This document shows, in pieces, positions 1-7,400 of a stretch of 10,098 nucleotides of DNA; position 1 is the first letter of the stretch, and the number at the start of each line of letters is the position of its first letter. The translations under genes and the position numbers were made by a program. Source of the stretch: Candidatus Coatesiibacteriota bacterium (GTDB lineage Bacteria; JAFGND01); NCBI GenBank assembly GCA_016927185.1, contig JAFGND010000088.1, positions 1 through 10,098 on the forward strand. The letters run 5' to 3'. Under the pieces are notes generated by a model that saw only the letters and a program-made list of their open reading frames with translations, was not told the DNA's origin and searched no databases.

Positions 1-84
1 TCATTATATTATGTCATTATGGTAAAGACTTATATTTTAGGTGATATAACAATTTACGATTGTCAGGTAAGGAAACATGTCTGA
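1..84 (+). CDS. C-terminal end of an unidentified upstream gene, partial
   Basis: Frame 1 is open from the first base to a TGA at 82-84, giving 27 codons that end in ...GDITIYDCQVRKHV. The other two plus-strand frames hit stops within about 45 bases. The frame overlaps the next gene's ATG (77-79) by 8 nt, the kind of packing seen in phage structural operons. In such operons the gene before a gp10-like gene often encodes a head-closure or head-tail connector protein. The piece is too short to identify, and a stop-free run of this length could arise by chance in AT-rich DNA, so this call is tentative. Confidence 0.4.
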   Translation, partial: SLYYVIMVKTYILGDITIYDCQVRKHV

Positions 85-523
85 TTTTTTAAAGGATGCA
101 GAACAAATAGCAAACAAGTTGAGAACACTGGGGCAGGTTGCTCCCCAGAAAGCAAAGTCAGGACTTGCTGCTGCTGCTTCTGCAATCTCCAGTCAGGCAA
201 AGGCACTTGCACCAAGAAGGACAGGGCATTTGAAACACAGCATATCCCAGTCAGTATATCCTGTTGTTGGTGGAATGAAGGCAGTTATTGGAACTAATGT
301 TCATTATGTAGTTGTAACAGAAGAAGGGACAAACATTTATCCAATCATACCAACAAGAAGGAAAACAACAAGGAGAAGGAAAAGAACAAGAAGATACTTT
401 AATCTGAATAGACAAAAGAGAGTTAAAAAGAATGTTTATAATATTGATGATTTGCTTTTCCTGATTGTTGAAAAAGTCAGCAAAGAAGTTAATGATAGTG
501 TAGAACAAATTTTCAAGAAATGA
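77..523 (+). CDS. HK97 gp10-like phage tail-completion/neck protein
   Basis: A 148-residue protein. Residues about 44-85 carry the HK97-gp10 signature: an AP-x-R-TG-x-L-x-x-SI block (45-56), then a VIGTNVHYV strand and a TEEGT turn (70-85). In tailed phages this family sits at the head-tail interface or tail terminus and is made next to head-closure and tail genes. An Ala-rich N-terminal helix (about 22-45) and a C-terminal helix (about 122-146) fit the fold. The segment at about 93-118 is odd. It holds long Arg/Lys runs, encoded by a purine-rich stretch near 355-400, where relatives usually have a short loop before a 'P-F-hydrophobic-P-A' segment that I do not see. The ribosome binding site is AAGGAA about 4 nt before ATG. 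It is the only clear phage gene here and probably marks the edge of a prophage or phage remnant beyond the left end. Confidence 0.72.
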   Translation: MSDFLKDAEQIANKLRTLGQVAPQKAKSGLAAAASAISSQAKALAPRRTGHLKHSISQSVYPVVGGMKAVIGTNVHYVVVTEEGTNIYPIIPTRRKTTRRRKRTRRYFNLNRQKRVKKNVYNIDDLLFLIVEKVSKEVNDSVEQIFKK

Positions 524-541
524 TTTGTTTCTTGAAAATTT
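507..541. terminator. Bidirectional terminator-like inverted repeat between convergent genes
   Basis: A perfect 14-bp stem (aaattttcaagaaa at 507-520 with its complement at 528-541) encloses a 7-nt loop. The last codons of the gp10-like gene form the left arm and its TGA stop (521-523) opens the loop. The res stop codon (551-553 on the other strand) lies 10 nt beyond the right arm. The stem is AT-rich with T runs on both strands, which suits a shared intrinsic terminator for two convergent genes, although it has little G+C to stabilise it. Confidence 0.6.
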
Positions 542-550
542 CTTAAACAA

Positions 551-3247
551 TCACTTGAAAACTTCTGTCAACACTTTGAAATTATTCAACTTATCTCTGT
601 AGTCTTCCCACTTGCCTTGCTTGACATATAGAGAGTGGAAGTTGCAATCCTTGTAAAATTCTGATGCTTCTCTGCACCATTCTTTAAGTCGTTCCTTTTT
701 CAACAAGGCATTAGTATCTTCAAGTCCTTTTGTTTCAATAATCCAGACATTATCTTTATTCTCTTGAACTATAAAGTCAGGATAATAATTTGAAATATTC
801 CCTTCGCAATCCCTGTAATCAATCTTGAAACCTATTGGCATGTAATTCTTTACAAAAGAAATAATATCATTGCAACTGTCAAGAAATGCTGCAAATTTAA
901 GTTCCAGATTATTATCACCTACTATTCTATTAAAGATAGAACGCATTGGAAAAATATATTCTTTCCAGTCAGAAAGAAAAGGTCTTGTATTCTTTACTGA
1001 AATAGTTTCTTTTAATTCAGTTACTCCTCTGTCCTCAACAGTCAGCTTGTTCAAAGCCTCTCTAAAAGCTTCTATAATTCCTTTTGTAACAGTCACTTCT
1101 GACAGATTGCAAAGCACATTCCTGTCTTCAATATTGACTGGTATTTCAAAGAGTCTGGTTTCAATGTATTGCTTCACTTTTTCATATAGGAAGTCCTTGC
1201 CATCTACAAGATGCATGCTTTTTGTAATTGCAAGAACAAAGAAACCTATTGCATTCTGATAATTCTGAATGTATGATTCCTGCAATTCTGTTCTATGACT
1301 TTCTTCTTCAAAAACTAGCTTCTTGAAGATTATCTCCCTCTTGTCTTTTTCTTCAAATTTTGTAAGTTTCATATTCAGGAAAGGCAGGTCATTTATATTC
1401 AGGTTTGCAATGTTCTTGTATTCCCTGTAAAAGCGGGAAGATAATACTGGCAGTTTTATATTCAGGTTCTCTATATTCTTCTTCTTGTTATCAGTATCTA
1501 TTTCAATCAAGAAAGGTTTGTTATTTAACTTACTGCCAATAGTCATTGGTTCATATTCCAGTTTAACACCTTCTCTTTCAATAGATTCCACAAATTCTAT
1601 AAAAGCAGAAGTTCCTATGACACTAACTTTTTCTTTTAATTCCTGACCTCTGAACATCAACCTCAGTCCTCTTCCAAGTGTTTGTTCTGGAAGTATTCTG
1701 CTTTTTGCTTTGTAGGGACGCAAGCCAACCATTGTAACTACATTCCTGACATCCCAGCCTTCCCTTAACATCATAACTGAAACTATTGCCTTGTATTTGT
1801 TTTCTTCATTGTCAATTTCATGACTGAGCTTTCTCAGGCTTTCCAGTTCTTTCTTTTTGCTGCTATCAGAAGGAGCTTCTGAAATTTCACCATTGCTCTT
1901 TGTATGAATTACCAAGACACCATCTGAAAGAAGCGGGTAATGCGTTTTCAGGAATTCACCAACTTCATCGCAATTCCTTGTATCATCAGTCATTATGAAA
2001 AGCACAGGCTTCTTGCCACTCGGGTTAAACTCATTATAGGACTTTTCCCATTCTTCATATCCCAAGTCAAGATAGTCCTTGTAACGTTCAGTAAATTTGT
2101 CACTGCTTTTTTCTTTCAGTTTCTCACGTGATGCTTTGTCAGGCAACACTGGAGTTTTTACAATATGCTGTTTTATTGCTTCAACTAATGGATAGTCACT
2201 TATGGTTTCTACAAAGATGCTTCCATTAGTATGCTTTGGGGTTGCTGTGAAATCCAGCTGCAAGGAAAGCTTGCTGTCATTCAAACGCAGATTGTTGGAA
2301 ATATCTTCTATATTCTTGAACCATTCCAGCTCTTCATCATGAATATGATGAGCCTCGTCATTAATGACAATCAGGTCAGGAATTCTTCTTATTATCTGAC
2401 CTACATCAAGTTTACCGTCAGTTGTCTTGCCTGCTGGTTTCTTTCCAAGAAAGTAATCCATTGTGTTCTCATCATCAATTGAAGGCTCTTTTGTCCTGCT
2501 TTCATATACTCTTTGAATATTTGTTAAAAATATGTTTCCATTGTTTGAAATCAATCCTATATTATCCTGAAAGTGAACTGAAAGCTGGAAATCATCAAGC
2601 CAGTTCTGTCCTTCAAATCCATTGTCAGGTATAATGGGATTTTTGTGAAAAATTTGAAGTGATTTAAAATCAGATTTCAGTCTTTCAAAAACTATTATGT
2701 TTGGGGCAATCACAAGAAAATTATTGCTCAAGTCTTTGCTTTCTTCATATTTCCTGTTGTAGTATGCCCATGCAACAAGCATTGCCATGACAACTGTCTT
2801 GCCTGTTCCTGTTGCCATCTTTATTACATATCTTGTCCAGTCTTCTGGAAACATCTTTTCTGATATTTGGCTTGAGCTATCATAACGCATAAGTGAATAT
2901 GGGTCATGAGCTTTCTCTATTTCAAATAACCATATTACTGATTCAACTGCTTCCCTTTGTGCAAAGTAAAAACAGAATTTGTTGAAAATATCTTCTGTGT
3001 ATTGAACCCTTTCTTCAAGATAATGTTCTGTATCAAACCAGAATTTGAACAAGGCTTTTGTTGTCTCAGTTGCTCCCTTGTAATTGCTTCTTCTCCATTC
3101 CTTTACACCTTTCCTTATCTTGTCAACCAAGGGAGGAATGAGTGTTGCATAATCCTGTTCAATAATCTCATTTTCATCTGGTTTCCATCTCAGGGAAGGG
3201 TCTATTATCTCATATGGATTTTCTGGAAAATTTTCAAACAAAGCCAT
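551..3247 (-). CDS. res: Type III restriction enzyme, Res subunit (helicase-nuclease)
   Basis: An 898-residue superfamily 2 helicase with a C-terminal nuclease, a usual length for type III Res. Motifs in order: Walker A MATGTGKT (144-151), DEAH box with a second His (297-301), motif III TAT (335-337), REGWDV (495-500) and the arginine-finger motif TLGRGLR (523-529). The C-terminal PD-(D/E)xK nuclease shows a helix Glu near 782, PD at 823-824 and ETK at 838-840, so all catalytic parts look intact. Together with Mod it should hydrolyse ATP, move along DNA from an unmethylated site and cut a set distance away. The ATG start is supported by AAAGGAG 5-6 nt upstream. It is the last gene of the mod, GIY-YIG-like, res operon and begins 20 nt after the preceding stop. 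No frameshift or missing motif is seen. Confidence 0.93.
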   Translation of the reverse strand: MALFENFPENPYEIIDPSLRWKPDENEIIEQDYATLIPPLVDKIRKGVKEWRRSNYKGATETTKALFKFWFDTEHYLEERVQYTEDIFNKFCFYFAQREAVESVIWLFEIEKAHDPYSLMRYDSSSQISEKMFPEDWTRYVIKMATGTGKTVVMAMLVAWAYYNRKYEESKDLSNNFLVIAPNIIVFERLKSDFKSLQIFHKNPIIPDNGFEGQNWLDDFQLSVHFQDNIGLISNNGNIFLTNIQRVYESRTKEPSIDDENTMDYFLGKKPAGKTTDGKLDVGQIIRRIPDLIVINDEAHHIHDEELEWFKNIEDISNNLRLNDSKLSLQLDFTATPKHTNGSIFVETISDYPLVEAIKQHIVKTPVLPDKASREKLKEKSSDKFTERYKDYLDLGYEEWEKSYNEFNPSGKKPVLFIMTDDTRNCDEVGEFLKTHYPLLSDGVLVIHTKSNGEISEAPSDSSKKKELESLRKLSHEIDNEENKYKAIVSVMMLREGWDVRNVVTMVGLRPYKAKSRILPEQTLGRGLRLMFRGQELKEKVSVIGTSAFIEFVESIEREGVKLEYEPMTIGSKLNNKPFLIEIDTDNKKKNIENLNIKLPVLSSRFYREYKNIANLNINDLPFLNMKLTKFEEKDKREIIFKKLVFEEESHRTELQESYIQNYQNAIGFFVLAITKSMHLVDGKDFLYEKVKQYIETRLFEIPVNIEDRNVLCNLSEVTVTKGIIEAFREALNKLTVEDRGVTELKETISVKNTRPFLSDWKEYIFPMRSIFNRIVGDNNLELKFAAFLDSCNDIISFVKNYMPIGFKIDYRDCEGNISNYYPDFIVQENKDNVWIIETKGLEDTNALLKKERLKEWCREASEFYKDCNFHSLYVKQGKWEDYRDKLNNFKVLTEVFK

Positions 3248-3267
3248 GTCAACTCCTTTACAATTTA

Positions 3268-3693
3268 CTACAGCTCATCTGACAAATCCTTTAGCTCAGG
3301 ATTCTTTTTCCTTATCAGTTTTCTCTTTGCTGTCATTGTCCATTTCTTGAAAATATTCACTTTTACAGATGCTTCTTTGTAGTCTTTCACTTTTTCAAAG
3401 TAAACCAGTTTCTCGAATACTTTTGACTGTCTTACCAGTTTATCTCTTCTCTTGAGTTTTGTTATTCTCTGTTTCAAATCAGCAGTCACATCAATAAAGA
3501 AGATTTCATTAGCTTCATTTGTCAGTATGTAAACAAAATAACCTGTTTCTTCTACCTTGTCTGCTGCTTCTTTTAATTCCTTTACAACCTTCTTGTTTTC
3601 TTCAAGCAAATCCTTGTAGTATGGTTTATCCAAGTCAATGATATTCATTGGATTACTGACGTCATGAGGGTATCTGGTCTTTTCTTTTTTCAT
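3268..3693 (-). CDS. GIY-YIG-like small protein, probably catalytically inactive, between mod and res
   Basis: A 141-residue protein. Residues about 52-138 match the pattern of the small GIY-YIG proteins (COG2827-like): a VYILTN strand (54-59), a second strand FFIDVT (65-70), DLKQRI (72-77), KLVYFE (95-100), EASVKV (107-112), FKKW (115-118) and KKNPELKDL (129-137). The first Tyr (55), the Arg (76) and the NP pair (131-132) are kept. The 'YIG' triplet is FID (66-68). The position of the metal-binding Glu, normally in an A-x-x-R-E pattern, appears to be Val112, encoded by GTG where a Glu codon would be GAG or GAA. These alignments are from memory of the family. The first 50 residues are a charged, probably helical extension. 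The start overlaps the mod stop as ATGA with a GAGGTGA site upstream, so translation is coupled to mod. Nuclease activity is doubtful; an accessory, DNA-binding or control role for the RM pair is a guess. Confidence 0.78.
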   Translation of the reverse strand: MKKEKTRYPHDVSNPMNIIDLDKPYYKDLLEENKKVVKELKEAADKVEETGYFVYILTNEANEIFFIDVTADLKQRITKLKRRDKLVRQSKVFEKLVYFEKVKDYKEASVKVNIFKKWTMTAKRKLIRKKNPELKDLSDEL

Positions 3694-5804
3694 ATTCTCA
3701 CCTCTATCACTTTTGTTGTGTCATTCCCGAAAATGTCTATGACCTTGACTGCTATTTTGTATTTGCCTTTTTGTTCATATTCATGAGAAACACTTGTCAG
3801 ATCCAGTGTTCTGTCCTTCTTTTTCCTGAAGCTCTGCCACATGTTCTCAAAAATATAGCTGCCAGTCCAGACTTCTCTCTTAGATTCTCCCTCTTGTATC
3901 TTTATTATCTCCTTCTTGCTTTCATAGTCAAAGTCAACAGACCAGTAGTCAATCCAGTCAGTCCATTCTTTAGTAAGTATTTCCCTTGAAACAATTCCCT
4001 GTTTGTCTTTTGATATTTTCACTACATTCCCGTTTTCAACAATCACCTTGAAAGCTCCGTTCTTTAATCTCTCTTCTGTTTCCCTGTTATCATCCTGCCT
4101 GTAAAATACACCATAATCTTTCAGCTTGATAACAAGGGAGAGATTCTTTATTTCAGGAAGGACTTCAATATATGCAACATCAAAGAACTGGACCTGACCT
4201 TTTTCTATTGCACGCCTGTCAAATACATCTCTCGGGATATATTTCAAGGCAAGGTTCACACCCCTGAGTTTCGCTTCGTCTTTCATGAAGTGAACTACAC
4301 CCATCTCGTAATCAAAACCTAAAACATCAACCTTGCTAATCTTGTTTTTCCTGCATGATGAAATCACTTCATTAAGCAAAGACAATGTGACAGGGGAGTC
4401 GTATGAACCAACATAAAGCATTGTTGAAGCTTTCTTGCCATGAAATGGAGGAAGCTGGAAAACTCGTTCTGCTTTGTATGCCTGAAGAATTATATTAATA
4501 TAATGCTCTTCTTTTTGAATGGACAGGACTTTTTTCTGCTCTTCAGGAAGGTTTGGATCAATTCCAACAAAGTATTGCCTTTCGTATTTGCCAAGATTAA
4601 GGATTTCGAAACTTCTGTAAGGTTTGCCATCCTTCTTGAGATTTCTCTGGACATCAATAAGTCTTTTTCTTGAAGTATGAATTGCAAAGCGTCCCAAATC
4701 ACATCCTATCCATTTCCTGTTAAGCTTTTCTGCAACAGACAAAGTTGTCCCAGAACCGCAGAAGAAGTCTGCAACTAAGTCGCCTTCATTAGAAGAAGCT
4801 TTGATTATGCGGTCAAGTAAGGCTTCGGGTTTTTGAGTAGGATAGTTTATACGTTCTTGCACAGTAGGTATTTGTTGAAAAGACATTATATCATTCCAGA
4901 CATCACCAATCGCTTTGCCTTTTTCTAAGACTTCATCCAAATATCTTTTTACTCCTCTTCCATCAAAATATTTTCTCCCATCTTTATCAATTTTATTGAA
5001 TCTATTAATATATTCAATTCTATGTTCAGTGCATAGTTTGTTGAAAATAAAAGTACTGTTTTTTGTAACAAAAAAGATTGTATCATGTCCTCTAATCCAA
5101 TTTTGGGCTAAACTCTTAAAACCACTTAATACACTAATATCCCATATTATTTCCCTCTGAAAATTCTCTCCCCCAAATACTTCATCCATAATCAACCTCA
5201 AATGACTGTTAACTCTCCAGTCACAATGAACGTATATACTTCCATCATCTGAAAGCAAATCCCGCATCAAGCTAAGCCTTTCATACATCATTGAAAGATA
5301 GGAATCTGTTCCTCTTCCCCATGTGTCTCTGTAAGCCAGCTCTTCAATTACTGACTGCTCTTTTGTAAGCTCCTCTCCTTCACCAACTTCTATTGAAAAA
5401 GAGAAGTCCGCACCTACGTCAAAAGGAGGGTCAATATAAATGAGCTTCAATCCACCTGCCTGTTCTATCTCCTCTCTCAGATATCCATTCTTCAATGATG
5501 ACAGAACCAGCTTGTTGTCCCCCCAGATTAGCTTGTTTGTCCATCCGCCTTTCTGCCTTCCAGTCAGTTTGTCCAGCTCAAACAGACCTATTTCTGCAGA
5601 GTCCTTTTCCTCTCTTGGTTCGTCAATGTGTTCTATGGACTGGAAAGGAAGGACAATGTTTGTCACTTCATTAGTCTTTCCCTGCCATATAAGCTCTGTC
5701 TCAAATGGCTCTTCAAACAGCTTGTGTCTGTAATGAGCAGGAAGCGGTTGCCCTTTGTCAATCAAGCTCTTTATTTCCTCTTTTTCCCTGTCAGTCAGTT
5801 GCAT
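3690..5804 (-). CDS. mod: Type III DNA methyltransferase, Mod subunit (adenine-specific, beta class)
   Basis: A 704-residue protein that should transfer a methyl group from S-adenosylmethionine to adenine N6 and give the complex its sequence specificity. The catalytic motif DPPF is at 125-128 and the cofactor motif FFCGSGTT at 347-354. Motif IV preceding motif I defines the beta class. YPTQKPEALL (321-330) is a typical conserved block before motif I. The target recognition domain lies between, at about 215-310. The C-terminus (about 670-704) has the Y-x-x-x-G-x-Y-x-IAVKV-x-D-x-FGNDT pattern I associate with this Mod family. The ATG start has AAAGGA about 9 nt upstream. It is the first gene of the operon, and its TGA overlaps the next ATG. 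The recognition-domain DNA is much more AT-rich than the rest of the gene. No simple sequence repeat is present, so classic phase variation is not indicated. Confidence 0.93.
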   Translation of the reverse strand: MQLTDREKEEIKSLIDKGQPLPAHYRHKLFEEPFETELIWQGKTNEVTNIVLPFQSIEHIDEPREEKDSAEIGLFELDKLTGRQKGGWTNKLIWGDNKLVLSSLKNGYLREEIEQAGGLKLIYIDPPFDVGADFSFSIEVGEGEELTKEQSVIEELAYRDTWGRGTDSYLSMMYERLSLMRDLLSDDGSIYVHCDWRVNSHLRLIMDEVFGGENFQREIIWDISVLSGFKSLAQNWIRGHDTIFFVTKNSTFIFNKLCTEHRIEYINRFNKIDKDGRKYFDGRGVKRYLDEVLEKGKAIGDVWNDIMSFQQIPTVQERINYPTQKPEALLDRIIKASSNEGDLVADFFCGSGTTLSVAEKLNRKWIGCDLGRFAIHTSRKRLIDVQRNLKKDGKPYRSFEILNLGKYERQYFVGIDPNLPEEQKKVLSIQKEEHYINIILQAYKAERVFQLPPFHGKKASTMLYVGSYDSPVTLSLLNEVISSCRKNKISKVDVLGFDYEMGVVHFMKDEAKLRGVNLALKYIPRDVFDRRAIEKGQVQFFDVAYIEVLPEIKNLSLVIKLKDYGVFYRQDDNRETEERLKNGAFKVIVENGNVVKISKDKQGIVSREILTKEWTDWIDYWSVDFDYESKKEIIKIQEGESKREVWTGSYIFENMWQSFRKKKDRTLDLTSVSHEYEQKGKYKIAVKVIDIFGNDTTKVIEVRI

Positions 5805-5867
5805 TGAAACATTCCTTTCTTCTGAAAGTTTTGATTTTTAACACTCTGCATTGTTTTAATACTTATT

Positions 5868-5873
5868 AGTCAA
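5868..5873 (-). promoter_or_regulatory. -35-like TTGACT upstream of the RM operon
   Basis: On the minus strand CTTGACT lies about 64 nt before the mod ATG. The same CTTGAC box recurs before the beta-propeller gene, before mrr (plus strand) and throughout the right-hand array. No good -10 is visible at 16-18 nt: the sequence at a 17-nt spacing is TGCAGA. Its role as the mod promoter is therefore uncertain. Confidence 0.3.
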
Positions 5874-5892
5874 GGAAGATTTTTTATAAGCA

Positions 5893-5966
5893 CCTCGCCC
5901 TCTATCCTATCAGAGGAGGGGAGGAGAAATTCCTCACTCCCTATCTCTCCTTGTAAGAGAGGGGAG
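5893..5966. repeat. Two CT/GA-rich imperfect hairpins upstream of mod
   Basis: A first imperfect stem pairs cctc-g-ccctct (5893-5903) with agagg-a-ggggagg (5912-5924). A second pairs the CTCTC near 5945-5949 with GAGAG at 5957-5961, with partial extension outward. Read on the minus strand, the first hairpin is followed by GTGCTTATAAAAAATC and then CTTGACT. This is the same 'hairpin, GTGCTT, CTTGAC' order as in the 9-kb array, but the T run is interrupted. Its strong G+C content stands out against the surrounding AT-rich spacer. Confidence 0.45.
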
Positions 5967-6024
5967 AAAGAATGACTGAGGAGAGGTTAAAAGAAAGTTT
6001 ACTGAGCTATTCAATCAAATAAAA

Positions 6025-6102
6025 GCCCTCATCCAGTTTGATTAAAAATAAAAAAGGATAAATCATAATCTTGGTGGATGAGGGCAGTCGGTTATTATGA
6101 TT
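6025..6102 (-). terminator. Terminator-like stem with an interleaved second stem (attenuator or pseudoknot candidate)
   Basis: An 11-bp perfect stem pairs gccctcatcca (6025-6035) with tggatgagggc (6075-6085). On the minus strand it is followed by TTTTATTTG, like an intrinsic terminator with a 39-nt loop. A second perfect 9-bp inverted repeat, aatcataat (6061-6069) with attatgatt (6094-6102), has one arm inside that loop and one outside, so the two stems interleave. In a minus-strand RNA the second stem would form first, with the terminator's first arm in its loop. The structure could be a pseudoknot or a pair of competing stems. A stem with the same CCTCATCCA arm lies upstream of the beta-propeller gene. 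Confidence 0.45.
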
Positions 6103-6107
6103 AGTGC

Positions 6108-6136
6108 AGTAAATAAAATTAACAGTTTCAGGTCAA
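6108..6136 (-). promoter_or_regulatory. Candidate minus-strand promoter of the 6.0-kb module
   Basis: The minus strand reads TTGACC (6136-6131), a 17-nt spacer, then TTTACT (6113-6108), with four of six matches to TATAAT. Transcription would begin near 6101, just at the 5' arm of the interleaved stem structure, and end near 6015, giving an RNA of about 85-90 nt. Just upstream is GGTGCTTTTCCC, the conserved box of the array, but here without a partner arm for a hairpin. Confidence 0.3.
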
Positions 6137-6232
6137 GGGAAAAGCACCAAGCTCTAATATATCATCTTCATAGAATTTCCTTATAAAGAAATTTAATAAA
6201 GCAACTATCAAATATTTGTATCTATAATTAAC

Positions 6233-6286
6233 TTGACAAGAAAACATATTCTCCATTTCTTTAATATAATTTAAAAGGAGTAAAAT
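6233..6286 (+). promoter_or_regulatory. mrr promoter region and ribosome binding site
   Basis: CTTGACA (TTGACA at 6233-6238) is a consensus -35. A 17-nt spacing gives only TTTCTT as -10. The perfect TATAAT at 6265-6270 is 26 nt away and too close to the start to fit normally. AAAAGGAG (6273-6280) sits 6 nt before the ATG and is a strong ribosome binding site that fixes the start of the mrr-like gene. Confidence 0.45.
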
Positions 6287-7345
6287 ATGACAGTCTGGGT
6301 AGTAAGAGCTGGAAAATATGGAGAGTTGGAATCTATTGCTTTAAATAAAAACATTGTTTTAATAGGCTGGGGTTTAAAATCTCTTAGTTCTTTTAAAGAT
6401 ATGAAAGAAATAAAGGAAATGCTCGCAAGTAAGTATGCTGATAAAAGCAAAAATAGTATTTCAACTATAGCATCTGAATTGTGGTCTTTTGCCCATGACA
6501 TTAAAAAGGGAGAATTAATTGTGTTACCACGCAAAACCAATTCCACTATTGCAGTTGGCGAAGTGATAGGGGATTATGAGTATAGAAGTGAACTTGAATA
6601 TAGTCATACAATACCTGTAAAATGGTTGAAAACTGATATCCCGCGTGCACATTTTGATCCAGATTTATTATTTAGTTTTGGCAGCTTATTGACAGTTTTT
6701 AAAGTAAATAGAGAAAATGCAGAAGAAAGAATAAAGGCATTAATAAGTAATACGAAACCAAATATTAGTGATGATAACAGTGATTATTCAGCTGACATAA
6801 AGCAAAATTCAGAAGACCAGATACTAAAAATTAGTGATGATAACAGTGATTATTTTACTAACATAAAGCAATATTCAAAAGATCGGATACTAACATATAT
6901 ACTAAGAAAATACAAAGGTCATAAACTAGAAAAACTAATAGAAGAGATTTTGAAATCAGAAGGTTATTTCACGCAAGGATCAAACATAGGAGCAGATGAA
7001 GGAGTAGATATTCTTGCAGGTTCAGGGCAGTTTGGTTTTTCCCATCCCAATTTATGTATTCAAGTCAAATCAGGAAACAATCAAGTTGATTTAGCTACTT
7101 TTCGTAGTCTTCAAGGAACAATGAAAACTTTTAATGCTGAACATGGTCTTCTTGTTAGTTTGTTTGGATTTTCAAGTGCTGTGAAGAAAGAAGCGAAAAA
7201 GAGTTTTTTCAAGATAAGATTATGGGAATTAAATGATATATTTGAAGCTGTTTTAAAAAATTACGAAAAGTTTTCTGAAGATTTAAAGACAGAATTGCCA
7301 TTACAAAGAATTTGGATTTTATCAGAAAAAGAAGAAGAAATTTAA
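6287..7345 (+). CDS. Mrr-like type IV restriction endonuclease with N-terminal EVE/PUA-like domain
   Basis: A 352-residue protein in two parts. The N-terminal part (about 1-140) reads VWVVRAG ... IVLIGWG ... FAHDIKKGELIVLP ... VGEVIGDYEY ... YSHTIPVKW ... FGSLLTVFKV. I recognise this pattern from restriction proteins whose N-terminal domain resembles EVE/PUA modified-base readers. The C-terminal Mrr catalytic domain (about 204-322) has GHKLEKLIEEIL (211-222), GADEGVDI with the catalytic Asp241, and IQVKSG with Gln259 and Lys261, the D-QxK form of the PD-(D/E)xK site. Such enzymes cut DNA carrying foreign methylation or other base modifications. The linker (about 160-203) is a 22-residue tandem duplication. 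It is divergent from the RM operon with its own promoter and runs toward the terminator at 7401. Catalytic residues look intact. The substrate cannot be told from sequence. Confidence 0.85.
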   Translation: MTVWVVRAGKYGELESIALNKNIVLIGWGLKSLSSFKDMKEIKEMLASKYADKSKNSISTIASELWSFAHDIKKGELIVLPRKTNSTIAVGEVIGDYEYRSELEYSHTIPVKWLKTDIPRAHFDPDLLFSFGSLLTVFKVNRENAEERIKALISNTKPNISDDNSDYSADIKQNSEDQILKISDDNSDYFTNIKQYSKDRILTYILRKYKGHKLEKLIEEILKSEGYFTQGSNIGADEGVDILAGSGQFGFSHPNLCIQVKSGNNQVDLATFRSLQGTMKTFNAEHGLLVSLFGFSSAVKKEAKKSFFKIRLWELNDIFEAVLKNYEKFSEDLKTELPLQRIWILSEKEEEI

Positions 7346-7400
7346 TAGTTATTAGAGAAATATAAAACTACTGGAGAATTGTAAAAGCGAAATAATTGAT

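Noticed and set aside
551-3247. Several plus-strand open frames antisense to res and mod
   Set aside because: They are shadows: no ribosome binding sites, Phe/Ser/Cys-rich composition typical of antisense reading, and the minus-strand genes carry full family motifs.
3690-5804. Phase-variable mod gene
   Set aside because: I see no homopolymer or short tandem repeat tract in the coding sequence long enough to switch the frame.
6174-6193. Small inverted repeat aatttc/gaaatt before mrr
   Set aside because: Only six A/T-rich pairs with no link to a promoter or gene end; expected by chance here.
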